From the NCBI RefSeq assembly GCF_000801105.2, contig NC_079518.1, positions 16,906,800-16,970,799 on the forward strand: a stretch of DNA of 64,000 bases, in the 5' to 3' direction. The DNA is from Raphanus sativus. Its lineage: Eukaryota > Streptophyta > Magnoliopsida > Brassicales > Brassicaceae. Numbering within the stretch: the stretch's first letter is position 1; each line of letters starts with the position of its first letter. Positions 1 to 11,239 of the stretch are shown here, in pieces. The position numbers were made by a program, and so were the translations under genes. Under the pieces are notes generated by a model that worked only from the letters and a program-made list of their open reading frames with translations, ran no database searches and was not told the origin of the DNA.

Positions 1-350
1 AATTGTAAAATAATGAACTTTAAAGTTTGGATTATAAGATTACAAATTATGAAACTATTACAATTTAAATCCAATTAGATTATACATAGCAGTCATCCAT
101 CAGTTCAATCGGTTAGTCTCGGGTTTTACTGATTTTTTATAATATGAATATTTTAGAAACCTAAATTGAATTGTCAGATCTCCGGATTAACCGGTATAAT
201 CACAATCGAGTTGAATTTAAAAACACTGATTTAAATGCAAAAATATTTTAAATACACACTCTTTAAAAATTACCAAAATATTTGTTAAGTAATTAGTGAA
301 TTTTTTATCGTAAAATATTCCGCGCTTCCAAAGCGCGGGTCAAAATCTAG
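1..350 (+). mobile_element. Helitron, 3' part (truncated by window start)
   Basis: The right end has the Helitron 3' signature: a perfect 8-bp stem (320-327 with 331-338, CCGCGCTT/AAGCGCGG), a short spacer and CTAG at 347-350, followed by the T expected of an A|T target. Helitrons move by a rolling-circle Rep/helicase and leave no target duplication. No coding potential is visible, so this copy is non-autonomous. The 5' end lies outside the window. Confidence 0.65.
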
Positions 351-351
351 T

Positions 352-1548
352 GTATATATTAAAAGGGAAGCATACAAAGAAATGTTTTCACACTATAATG
401 GACATGTGGCATTTTCACAATGATTTGAGAATGAGCATTCACACTCTTATAAATGTTTTCACACTCTACATAAATGTGTTCAAACTATGTATTTTATGTT
501 TTTTTAATACAAAATTCACATGTAAGGTTCCAAAAAATTTGAATTTAAAATCTAAGTCTACAATAGGATATTAAGACATGATAAAAAAACAATCCAAAAC
601 CAACTAATATCCAAATTAAGGCTGTTCAATATGCTAAAACCAAAGAATACCGAACAGAAATATATAATATGGTTTTTTTTGGTATATACCATCATAACCA
701 GATGGATGTGATTTTATAAAAACCGTAGGATTTGGATATTGTTTGATTTATAGCCGATTAAACTGAAACATGTAAATATGTATATATTTAATGATGCATG
801 AATATCTATTTATTATATGAGTTGAACTATAATTATAATTTGTAAATCACTTGAATTATAATTAAGTAACAAATTAGTGCAAGTGAGGCTTCTTAATTTT
901 TTAATCTTTCTTTTTGATCTTTTTGTTTTATTTTAACAATAACTAAATTGAAGTAAAGATTATAAATTTGATGGACAACAATTAGTTGAAATTCTTTACA
1001 ACTTTTTATCTTTAAACAAACAGAGTTGTGTTCAATCGGAGACATATTAATTTGATGAACACTAAATATGGAAGAATAAAAAAGCTTTTATTTTATGCTT
1101 CTGTTTTGTTTTTTTAATATATTTTTTTTAAATTTAGAGCTTTGATATTAATTCTAGATTTGATTATTTTATTAGATGATAGAAGCATTTTCTTTATTCT
1201 TTTATTTAAATATATAATATTTTTTAATAAATAGCTTTTTGACAACATGACTTTAAAATTCGTATAATATATAATATGATCTCAAAGTAAATAATTATGT
1301 CTTTTGGTATAAGACCGAATAAACTGAAAACCAACGGTATGTAAACCAAATCAAACCTAAATAAATATGGATTTAGAATAATAGTTATATTTTACTAACC
1401 GAAATACCAAAAAACCGAACTAACCGAAACCAACGCGATATCCAGATTGAACACCCTTAATCCAAATGAAACCGAACTGTTGTTTCATTATCCAAAACAT
1501 AATAAAAATAACAAATTCATTCCGCGCAAGGCGCGGATCTTATCCTAG
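352..1548 (+). mobile_element. Non-autonomous Helitron
   Basis: The 3' end is clear: CCGCGC (1522-1527) pairs with GCGCGG (1531-1536) around a 3-nt loop, then CTAG at 1545-1548 and a flanking T. The 5' end is inferred. Sequence directly after the previous Helitron's CTAG (352 onward) reads like Brassicaceae Helitron starts (TATATTAAAAGGGAAGCAT), but the leading TC is not preserved. The interior is AT-rich and non-coding; an ORF at 350-574 looks fortuitous. Confidence 0.55.
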
Positions 1549-1859
1549 TGAATGTGTAAAAGGTGAAGAGCTAATGGGATCAGTAGGTTGTGGTAGATGA
1601 GAAGGTAATTTTGATTTACTGAATCTGATATACGTAAACTCCTTGTCACAGTCTTTTTTTCCTTACTGATTGTGTTCTATGTATTGCAGTCTACGGTGAT
1701 CCGTGGAGCTATAAGCGTCCACTGCTTGATTTAAATGAAGTTAAATGATCCAGCGAACAGGTATCTTTAAAACTTTAGCTTATTGTTAATGCCTTCTACA
1801 GTAGTTAAATGAAGATTCTTTAAGAAACCTACGGCCACTGTTATGTAGCTTAATGCATA
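1549..1859. other. Unassigned sequence with one exon-like block
   Basis: About 310 bases between two Helitrons. A 68-bp block at roughly 1690-1757 is bounded by an acceptor-like end (TATTGCAG) and a donor-like GTATCT, but its frames carry stops and I recognise no protein. It may belong to the broken RPA-like locus further right. Nothing else is visible. Confidence 0.25.
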
Positions 1860-3472
1860 CTAGATTTTGAGGCGGGTATTATTTTGACTTTTATGAAATA
1901 TATTATTTGTTTGTAATTATTGAATGTATTTATCTTAGTAAAATCTTCTTTATAATAAGTTCGACATATATAGTCTCTCTGGTAAACTATGTGTTTTTTG
2001 GCTTTGTTTTATTCTCTCTCTAATAAATATATTTATTTAGCTTGTTGTTAAAATAAATAATTTTTGAACGCAAATGTATAATACTTTTATATTGATATTT
2101 TGTTTAAACAATGTGACATATTTTTATATTAATTAAATATTTACATTGTAATTTAATTTTTTATACAAATAAACATATTTGTGTAATTTGTTGTTAAAAA
2201 AATGATTTTGAATGCAAATGTACAGTACTTTTATATTGATTTTTTGTTATGTGCAGCCATTATTTTTTGTTCAAATATAAATCATTTTCAAATACTTTCG
2301 TTATTTGAATATTTTTAGTTTTCTATACATCAGAACAAAATTCATACAGACCCGGGGGATTCAATTTGAAACTCACACATAAATTTATATCCAAACATGG
2401 CCTAATATCAAAACCAAAAAAAATATACCCGAAAAAATTGACCAGTACCTAAATGGGTACCCAAATATTTATTTCTAACGGATTCCGTAAACAAATAATA
2501 AATATTTTATGTGTTTGGTTAAATTAAGTGAAATATATTTTATTCAGTAATATTTGTAAAATATTAATAATGATCAATTCATGAATATCGATTTGTTTCA
2601 ATAAGTTTTAGAATTGTAATTAATGAATTTAAATTGATTTGAAATGCAGTGGTAGAATCTGTAAGTAAAAAAAACTACAAAAAGGAAGTACTTAAAAAGA
2701 AATATCAAATCCCAAAAAATATATACCCGAAAGAAACGACCCGTACCTAAATGGATACATGAATGTATATGCCTAACTGATTTTGTAAACAAATAGAAAA
2801 TATTTTTATGTGTTTGGCTAATTGAAGTTAAATATATTTTTTATTTACTAATATTTTTACAATATTAATAATGATCAATATATGAATATCGATTTGTTTA
2901 GATAATTTTTGAAATTTTAATTAATTAATTTAAATTAATTTTAAATGCAATGGTAGAATCTATAAATTAAAAAAAACACAAAAGGAAGTACTAAAAAGAA
3001 ATTTCAAAACCCAAAAAATCTATATCCGAAAGAAACGACTCGTACCTGAATGGGTATCCGGATATTTATGCCTAACTGATTTTGTAAAAAAATAAAAACA
3101 TATATATTTTTATGTGTTTGTCTAAAATAAGTGAAATATTTTTTAATAGTAATTTTACATATTAATAATGATCAATATATGGAGACATTAATTTGTTTAG
3201 ATAAGTTTGGAATTATAATTAATTAGTTTAAATTTATTTTAAATGTTGTGGTAAAATCTGTAAATAAAAAAATTACAAAAAGGAAATACCTAATTTTTTA
3301 TAAATGCAATGACTAAATGTGTAAATAAAAGGAAGTAAATATACTGTTATCCATGTTTCCAAACAATTCTCATTTAATATTGTTGTCCATGTTTCCAAAC
3401 AAACCTCCTTTTTAAACTGCAATTCATGTTTCCAAACACTCCGATTTTGTACTTCAACTTTAATAATATAGA
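1860..3472 (-). mobile_element. Non-autonomous Helitron carrying a 3x tandem repeat
   Basis: Read on the minus strand, the element starts with TCTATATTATTAAA at 3472 and ends in CTAG at 1863-1860. The flanks are A (1859) and T (3473), the A|T target of Helitrons. The 3'-terminal hairpin is weak; only a CCCGCC-like remnant precedes the CTAG. It carries no Rep/helicase gene. Most of the body is the tandem array listed separately. Confidence 0.6.
2405..3340. repeat. Three ~305-bp tandem repeats inside a Helitron
   Basis: Three diverged head-to-tail copies start near 2425, 2723 and 3023. Each opens with a block like TACCCGAAAGAAACGAC and GTACCTAAATGG, followed by a TGTGTTTGG block, an ATTAATAATGATCAAT block, and a purine-rich end around AAAAAGGAAGTA. 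Small indels separate the copies, so the array is old. It is non-coding. Confidence 0.75.
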
Positions 3473-3572
3473 TGTCCTCAACTCAGACCCACATGTGCAA
3501 TCGTAACTTATTCACATCGTGTTTTACTGCTTCATGTCTTAATACTAAAATGAATCTCAATTATTCTTACAA
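3473..3572. other. Short unassigned spacer
   Basis: About 100 bases between the minus-strand Helitron and the hAT MITE. It is probably continuous with the host sequence that ends at 1859. No feature is visible. Confidence 0.3.
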
Positions 3573-3580
3573 CATACTAG

Positions 3581-3828
3581 CAGTGGCGGATCCAGCCTTT
3601 TTTTAAGGGGGGTCAAAAAGTTGGGCTCAGCCGAGCAAAATTTTTGCAAATAAAAATAAGTAAAAAAGCAGTCATCTGTTGGGTTCGAACAAGGTAATGG
3701 GGTGTCAAAAGAGAGAGCTTTACACCAACTAAGCTACATTTTTTTTCTGTCCACTGAATAAATTTACTAACTTTTAGATTTAACCTGTGGCACCTGCAAC
3801 TCCTTCCTAATATATGGGTCCGCCTCTG
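3581..3828. mobile_element. hAT-type MITE with perfect 8-bp target duplication
   Basis: A 248-bp element flanked by the direct 8-bp duplication CATACTAG (3573-3580 and 3829-3836). The terminal inverted repeats are CAGTGGCGGATCCA on the left and, as the reverse complement of the right end, CAGAGGCGGACCCA. Eight-bp duplications and CAG-type termini are diagnostic of the hAT superfamily. There is no transposase. The interior contains a tRNA-like segment, listed separately. Confidence 0.85.
3670..3743 (-). other. tRNA-like segment (A box and B box) inside the hAT MITE
   Basis: On the minus strand, TAGCTTAGTTGG (3736-3725) fits the RNA polymerase III A-box consensus TRGYNNARNNGG exactly. TGTTCGAACCC (3691-3681) matches the B-box GGTTCGANNCC at all but one base. 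The spacing suits a ~73-nt tRNA. I cannot fold a convincing cloverleaf by eye, so I treat it as a captured or decayed tRNA-like sequence rather than a functional tRNA. Confidence 0.5.
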
Positions 3829-3839
3829 CATACTAGAGT

Positions 3840-4720
3840 TTCTATCCGCTGGAGAAGTTATTAGTAATGACACTACTTATGGGTCGTGCTATACTTCCTG
3901 ATATACTACAATTCCTGCTCAAAATGTTATAGAAAGCTTCAGCGTGGATTCTCATCCTTTGCATGTGCATCATGCAATAACGACAAGGCAGTTGGTGTTC
4001 TCAGGTATATACTCAATCAACTAAATTTTTAGTCTTTCTTAACTAACCTTTAAAATTTTGGTTTCAATCGCACCACTACTAAACAATATAAATATGTAAC
4101 TTATGCAGGTACCTTGTCCAGCTCTGTGTGTCTGATGGGAAATATATGGTTGGGTTTGTCGCATTTGATGGACAGATCACTAAACTAACCAACGCACGTT
4201 CAGCATAAGTCTCCCAACTTATGGTAAACTAGCAAAAACCTTATACAACTTATGGTAACACCACTAGAACCTCACCTAAATTTTCTAACAGGACCCAGGT
4301 TTGGAGGACCCAGCTCAAAGACCCTTACCACAATGCTTAAAAAACTTGGTTGGTAGGACTTTGACTTTCCAGTTGAAGCTTTCACTTCTTCTCAAAGCAT
4401 TAGTCCTTCACCATATCAAGGATATTTTACAGTAATCAACGTCCACCAATCCCAAAGTTTGCTAGATAAACGTAAGTGAACCTTACTAAACATGTATCAA
4501 CTTACTCTTCTTAGGACTACATTCTCTAATTTGGTTCATGGCAGGGGATGATAATAACCCCTGAGATTACATGCCTAGATCTGAAGCTGTTAAAACTAAG
4601 TCCTCGACTGATGTCGGCAAGGTGGTCCTTGCCAACCACACTGGACTGCAAGCTTGTGGAGTGACATAGAAGGATCAGACGTGAGTAGTGGAAGCCATGA
4701 AGTGCTGCTTCATCGTGGTG
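3840..4720 (+). pseudogene. RPA/OB-fold (replication protein A-like) pseudogene
   Basis: Translated pieces resemble the C-terminal OB fold of the RPA70-like and DUF223-type proteins abundant in Brassicaceae. Around 3950-4004 there is a CxxC zinc-ribbon start (ACASCNNDKAVGVLR). It continues after a clean GT-AG intron (4005-4108) as YLVQLCVSDGKYMVGFVAF. A later block near 4330-4390 reads [13 protein letters not shown], as in the same family. Stops and frame changes interrupt it, for example directly after 4200. Such proteins bind single-stranded DNA, and plant Helitrons often carry them, so this may be a relic of an autonomous Helitron. The alternative is a decayed host RPA1 paralogue. Confidence 0.5.
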
Positions 4721-5917
4721 GAGTAAAAGCTGAAAGTGCAGAAATTCAGGTTGATGTCCACACCGTCAAGAAGACTCGCAATGGTTAGCTTCGTGATATC
4801 GCTTAAATTACTCTAGGGAGTGATTTTTACTGTCATGTTTCTAGCAATCCTAGCTCAGTAAGACTAGTTCAGAGAAAAGACCAAACTTTTACTTGTGCCT
4901 AATTATTGTAATATCAAGGTTTAAGTTAGCTATTCAAGAACACATGCAGTAAGAACAGTCTCAGTGATGAATATCACAACTTAGCAATTCTATATTTTTG
5001 GCTAATTCCTCATAACTTATTCGAACCCTAAACCTAACAAGGTAGATTACTCAGACATGGTTAAGCAAAACATGACAAAGAAATATAAAAACTGCATAGA
5101 ATAGAATAGGGATAGAAAACTGGAGTTCCAAACACAATCTCTGAAAGAGTCTTGCTCTTCTCTCCAAATCTGCTAAAAACCTAAAAACCTTTGCTGTGAA
5201 AATAAGAAGTATGAAAGCGTGTGTTGCCGAATACAATGGTAGAGCACATAAATATGAGGGTAAAACTCATCAGGGATGTTGCGGTAAATAAGTGGAATCT
5301 TGGACTTCAAGTCGGCTGGAACCAAGTCGGGCCTTGCGCGCTTAGCCGTCGATTGATGACACAGAGTGAGCATCGATCAATTATTGTCTCTTAGTATTGG
5401 CCTCATGTCTTGGTCGATAGTCAGTTCGGGTGAAATCTCTAAAATGCTCCAAATCACCATTTTCCTCCAAAACACTCCAGAATTTATAAATATGCTAAAT
5501 AAACTCCAAAACATAATAATTATATATTAAAACATTTATATATCATGGATAAAAATAGGTAAAATCCATGATATATCACTTTGCATCATAGGAAATGTCC
5601 AAGCCCAAGACTCACTAATGTTTTTTTTATTTCTTTTTAAGTTTGAATAAAGAATGTAGGAGATACCTTCTTGTAGGAATCTTTTACAAGTTATTTTTTT
5701 TAAATTACATTTGTTTAGCTTGTTCACTAGAAATCTTATTTGGCCCAATCAAAATCTATAAAAAAAATTTAATGAAGGCTCATTAATTATTTTTAAAAGG
5801 CAAACATCGCCATGTTTCTGTTTGTTTTTCAAATCCGACAAACTCTTGCTGACTTTGCATACTAACTTGAGGAAGAGATAGGACCAATAATATTGTTATA
5901 ACAACAAACTGATTACA
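4721..5917. other. Non-coding spacer, possibly old LTR-element debris
   Basis: No convincing gene. The part at about 5230-5520 contains a run resembling the non-coding ends of plant LTR retrotransposons (CTCCAAATCACCATTTTCCTC and similar), and a comparable run occurs near 46590-46640. Small ORFs on the minus strand are not supported by any family resemblance. Confidence 0.3.
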
Positions 5918-5922
5918 ACTCC

Positions 5923-6856
5923 TGTAGAATATATACATGTTGTATATTATTTAAAATTTATAATATAAAAAATTAGAATGATCCGGAACCAAAAAAAATC
6001 GACCCGGACAAAAAAAATCAAATACCTACTTAGATCCAAATGTTGAGAACTCGAAGAACTCATACCTGAAATGAACAGATTTATACCCGACCCAGTGAGC
6101 TAACTTTCAAACATAATATCTTTTGTTATATTTTTAATTCATTTTTTTGGGTTTGTGAGATTTACTATTTATTTGGAAGGTTTTTGGCTAACTTATTGGT
6201 ATATATATATTCATAGGTTTCTTTTTTTCTGAACAGGAAAAAAAAAGATTTGGGTCTTGATTAAATTTATCTTATATAACAAATTGCTGCTACAGATAAT
6301 TTTTATAAAAACTAATTTGTAACAGTAATGTCATTTTTGTTATAAATTAGTATATCATGGTTTATAGGTTCAAAGTATAGAGTTAGTCGTTTTCATAGTA
6401 TTGCTAATATTGATAGATGCAAGTTAATGAATACATATAATATATTGTATTATTAGTAAATTTGTCGTATAGTATTATATGTTAGTAGATGTATTATTAA
6501 TAATCTATCTTATAGTATAATATGCTAGTGTGGATGTATCTAGCTTATAGTAAAATATATGCAATATAAGGAAACATGCGTAGTGGATATAATAATAAGG
6601 TAAGAAGTAAAAAACTATGGTAATGTTGATATTAGTTATTTATAAAAAGACATGTCTAATAATAAGTAGATTAATATAGCATTAATTACATAAGGTCCAA
6701 CTTTAAAATCTACCTAGAAAAAGTTGTAATGTTTCTGTTTTAATAAGATAGATGTAGTAAGGATATATTAGAAAATATGTAATACCTAGAGTAGTTATGT
6801 AATCACTATAAATAGTGTACTCTTGTTATCTAATAAGATTAACATTCATCTCTATA
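5923..6856 (+). repeat. 5' LTR of the Copia element, split by a Helitron
   Basis: LTR sequence lies at 5923-5935 and resumes at 6754-6856 (~116 bp in total). The gap corresponds to no bases in the 3' LTR at 11240-11357. The two LTRs differ at a handful of sites, for example AGAAAATATG against AGACAATATG and a changed stretch near the 3' end. Confidence 0.85.
5936..6753 (-). mobile_element. Helitron inserted in the 5' LTR
   Basis: Comparison with the intact 3' LTR gives exact borders: the insert lies between A (5935) and T (6754) with no target duplication, the Helitron mode. On the minus strand it starts TCTATCTTATTAAAACAG, a typical Helitron 5' end. The 3' end reads CATG rather than CTAG and has no obvious hairpin, so it is a variant or damaged terminus. 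The 818 bp are AT-rich and non-coding. Confidence 0.7.
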
Positions 6857-6868
6857 TGGTATCAGAGG
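6857..6868 (+). promoter_or_regulatory. Primer-binding site (initiator tRNA-Met)
   Basis: TGGTATCAGAGG directly follows the 5' LTR. It is complementary to the 3' end of plant initiator tRNA-Met and would prime minus-strand DNA synthesis. Confidence 0.85.
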
Positions 6869-6960
6869 TAAGATACCTAGGGATCTAAAAATTATTTGTC
6901 TAGCCGCCAACCCTATTTTTCAAAAACGTCATCTTCTTCCTCGATCTCCATCTCTGTTAC

Positions 6961-7908
6961 ATGGCGTCTCCAGCTTCCACTCACGAGACCATTACGGTTT
7001 CCGAAAACCCCACTCTCCTCAACGTCAATATGACTAATGTCACAAAGCTTACCGCCTCCAATTTTCTTATGTGGAGTCGCCAAGTTCTTGCCTTACTTGA
7101 TGGGTATAATCTCTCAGGCTATGTCGACGGCTCTGTTAAGATAACGTCCCCCACAAACACCGCTGAAGGTGTTCAAGTTCCGAATCCTGCGTATGCACTC
7201 TGGAGACGCCAAGACCGTCTCATCTACAGCGCCTTACTTGGTGCCATAACGGTGTCGATTCAACCGCTCCTGTCAACCACGACGACCTCTGCTCAAATCT
7301 GGGAAACTCTAGTCGCTATCTACGCGAAGCCGAGTCGGGGCCACATCTTACAGCTCCCAGAGCAAATCAAACATTGGACGAAAGGTACTAAGACGATTGA
7401 TGCGTACGTCCAAGGTTTCACTACACGGTTTGATCAAATCGCGTTGCTGGGAAAACTGTATGATCTCGAAGATCAGATCGAGCATATACTTGAAGGGTTA
7501 CCTGAAGAGTATAAAACTATTGTTGATCAGATAGCGGGTCGTGATTCTACACCGTCAGTTGCTGAACTCCATGGGAAGCTCTTAAATCAGGAGGCCAAGT
7601 TGCAGAGCAAGACGTCTTCGACGGTTCCTATCACTGCTAATGCTGCTGCGTATCGCCATCTTGGCAACAATACCACCACGCGCAACTATCAAGGCAACCG
7701 CACCAGCAACAATGGCAATCGTCAGAACCAGCCATGGCAGCCTCCCAATACCGGTTACCATCGCTCCGATCAGTCACCACGAGGCTACCAAGGCCGATGT
7801 CAACTGTGTGGCGTCCATGGCCACAGTGCGCGAAGATGCTCCCAGCTTCAGAATGGAAACGTGCCTTATAAATCCAATGCGCGCAATCAACCTCAGCCCA
7901 CCTCTTGA
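6961..7908 (+). pseudogene. Copia gag (nucleocapsid) ending at a premature TGA
   Basis: A 315-residue gag product starting at an ATG about 90 bp after the primer-binding site. The N-terminal half is the Copia gag domain (LTASNFLMWSRQVLALLDG). Near residue 282 is a CCHC zinc knuckle, CQLCGVHGHSARRC, that binds RNA. A Pro/Asn/Gln-rich linker surrounds the knuckle. The frame stays open beyond the TGA at 7906-7908 into the protease, so the stop interrupts what should be one polyprotein. It is consistent with a C-to-T change at a CGA codon. Confidence 0.85.
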
Positions 7909-10900
7909 CAATCACGAGCGAACATGGTGACATCACAGCCTTACAATCCGAACAACTGGATCATGGACAGTGGCGTTACTCACCATCTTACTACCGACCT
8001 GAACAACTTGTCTCTCCATCAGCCTTACACCGGCGGCGAGCAGGTCACCATTGCAGACGGCTCGTCTCTTCCCATCTTGCATACTGGTTACTCTTACCTT
8101 AAAACCCCATCTCATACCTTTGCCTTGAATAATGTTTTATATGTTCCCAACTTACAGAAAATCTTATCTCTGTTTACCGACTTTGCAATGCTAATAATGT
8201 ATCCGTTGAATTCTTTCCTGCACACTTTCAGGTGAAGGATCTGAGCACGGGGGACCGATTGCTCCAAGGCAAAACTAGAGACGAGTTGTACGAGTGGCCG
8301 GTTACGAACAAGAACATCATCTCCCTCTTTGCCTCACCATCCCCAAAAACTTCTTTTTCTTCTTGGCATTCCCGTTTGGGACACCCTTCTTTGTCTGTTT
8401 TGCAAACTCTTGTTTCCAAGTTTTCTTTACCTTTGTCTTCTTCGGAAAAACAAAACCCATGTTCTCATTGCTTTATTAATAAAAGTCATAAACTTCCTTT
8501 TTATACCAATTCTATCACCTCAACCCATCCTTTACAATACATCTACACTGACGTTTGGTCATCTCCAATCACCTCAATTGATCAATACAAGTACTATCTA
8601 GCGTTGGTTGATCACTACACTTGCTATACCTGGTGTTACCCGTTGAAGCTGAAATCACAAGTTAAAGAGACATTTGTTGCGTTTCATGCTCTGGTGGAGA
8701 AACACTTCGCGTGCAAGATTCGTAACTTATACTCAGATAAAGGCGTAGAGTTTATAGCACTGCGATCTTATTTGGCATCTCATGGTATATCTCATTTCAC
8801 TTCTCCTCCACATACGCCGGAGCACAATGGGATTGCCGAACGAAAGCATCGTCATATTGTTGAGACTGGTTTGACTCTCCTTCATCAAGCGTCAATTCCC
8901 ACCGAGTATTGGACGTATGCGTTTGCAGCTGCAATATATTTTATCAATCGTCTCCCCTCGCAAGTGATTGATGCTGTCTCTCCACATGAGAAACTCTTCT
9001 CCAAAACGCCAAACTACTTAAAGCTTCGAGTGTTCGGGTGCTTGTGTTTTCCATGGCTAAGGCCATATACGACACATAAACTGGAGGATCAATGTTTGCT
9101 GTGCATCTTCTTGGGTTATTCACTCACGCATAGTGCTTATTTATGTCTCCATCGCCCTACTGGACGTATCTATACATCTTGCCATGTTCAGTTTGTAGAG
9201 ACTCAGTTTCCTCATGCCTCTCCTCTTCCATCTCCTGAACCTGAACCTGATCAAAACACTTCACCTCCAGCTTTCTCACCACCAACATCTGTTCCTGTCA
9301 ATTCGGCTCCATTCGTACAACCCTAGTCATCGCCTCCCCCGCGCAGATTCTCACCTGAAACAGTTGTCGCCTTCGTTGAGTTCTCACTCTGTTTCGGCAG
9401 AACAGAATAACGAGGCTTTAGCAGGACATAGTTCATCGGCTACATCATCAAGCACTTCTCAGCGGGCAACAGCAGGTAATTCTCCTATCCCTGACCCGGC
9501 TCCTAACCTTGTTTTTGATCCTCTCCCGACAGTAAACCTACCCTCAAACTCTTCTCAAAATCCTGAACCTATACCATATACTTCAGCTCAAACAGTCCCA
9601 AATGTTCACCCGATGCAAACTAGAGCCAGAAATAAAATGACCAAACCAACTAAAAAGCTTACACTTTTAGCTGCTACCTCTTCCCCTAAACCCATAATTC
9701 TGACCACAGTAGCTCAAGCTATGCGAGATGAGCATTGGAGACGATCCATGTCGGATGAGTACAATGCCCAGATTGAAAATCACACCTTTGAACTTGAACC
9801 TCGACCACCAGATCAACATGTTATTGATACAAGGTGGATTCATACTGTCAAATTTTTGCCTAATGGTTCTGTCCACATGTATAAGTCAAGATGGATTGCT
9901 AGAGGGTATACGCAAGAATATGGCATTGATTATGCAGAAACTTTCAGTCCCGTTGTCAAGTCTCTTACCATACGTCTTGTGCTACACCTTGCGATTACGC
10001 AGTCATGGCCTCTTAAGCAGCTTGATGTTAACAATGCTTTTCTTCAAGGCACTCTCTCTGATGAAGTGTATGTCACTCAACCACCTGGTTTTATCGATCG
10101 AGATCGCCCACATCATGTTTGTCGCCTACGGAAAGCTCTGTATGGTCTTAAGCAAGCTCCCCGGGCCTGATATCAAGAACTCAAGACCTTCCTCTGTCAT
10201 ATGGGCTGTGTCAACTCGACTGCAGACACCTCTGTCTTCACTTACATTGAAGGCAAGAATATACTATATATCCTGGTCTATGTCGATGATATCATTGTCA
10301 CCGGCAGCAGTGCTCACCTCGTCGATGCCATTATCCATGTCCTATCCAATCGCTTCTCTCTCAAGCAGCCAGCTGACTTGAATTATTTCTTGGGCATTGA
10401 GGTCACACGGACAGCTTCTGGTCTTCGTCTGATGCAAAGGAGGTATATACTCGATCTACTGGCAAAGGTGAATATGCAGGAAACTAATCAAGTCTCCACG
10501 CCCCTAGCTACGTTTCCTAAGCTCACCTTACGATCTGGAAATGCTCTCGCCTGTCCAAAAGAATATCGGATGGTCATTGGCAGTCTCCAATATTTGGCAT
10601 TCACTAGGACGGATATTGCATATAGTGTTAATCGCCTGTCTCAGTTTATGCATCAGCCAACCGACGAGCATTGGAAAGCAGCAAAACGCATTCTCCGTTA
10701 TCTCTCTGGTACCCTCTCCCACGAGATCTATATCAGGAAGCACTCTCCTCTCACACTCCACGCTTACTCAGACGCAGATTGGGCTGGGGACACAGACGAT
10801 TTTGTCTCCACTAACGCCTACATTGTCTACATGGGCTCTACTCCTCTCTCCTGGTCTTCGCGCAAACAGTCTGGTGTGTCTCGCTCCTCCAATGAGGCCG

Positions 10901-11232
10901 AATATCGTTCAGTGGCTAATACTGCAGCTGAACTTCGTTGGGTCTGCTCCCTACTTTCTGAGTTGGGTGTGCAACTACAAGCGACACCTACGATCTTCTG
11001 TGATAATGTTGGCGCAACGTATCTTAGCGCAAACCCGGTGTTCCACTCTAAGATGAAGCATATAGCTCTTGATTTTCATTTTGTTAGAGACAATGTGCAG
11101 TCTGGAGTTCTTCGAGTCACACATGTATCCACTAGAGATCAGCTAGCTGATGCCCTCACCAAGCCATTGCCAAGATCAAGATTTCAAGAACTTATGTCCA
11201 AGATTGGAGTGATCAAACTCCCTCCATCTTGA
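7909..11232 (+). pseudogene. Copia pol (protease-integrase-RT-RNase H), inactivated
   Basis: Protease: WIMDSGVTHHL near 7963. Integrase: zinc-binding HSRLGHPS (from ~8370), a catalytic core with YTDVW, YSDKGVEF and EHNGIAERKHR. Reverse transcriptase: [25 protein letters not shown] and LVYVDDIIVTGSS (from ~10276). RNase H: YSDADWAGD and SRSSNEAEYRS, ending near 11232. Lesions: one base lost in an A run near 8157-8161, a frameshift between integrase and RT near 9300-9360, and TGA at 10168-10170 replacing the conserved Trp after the LKQAPRA motif. The frame is intact from there to the stop, which abuts the polypurine tract. Not functional as it stands. Confidence 0.88.
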
Positions 11233-11239
11233 GGGGGTG

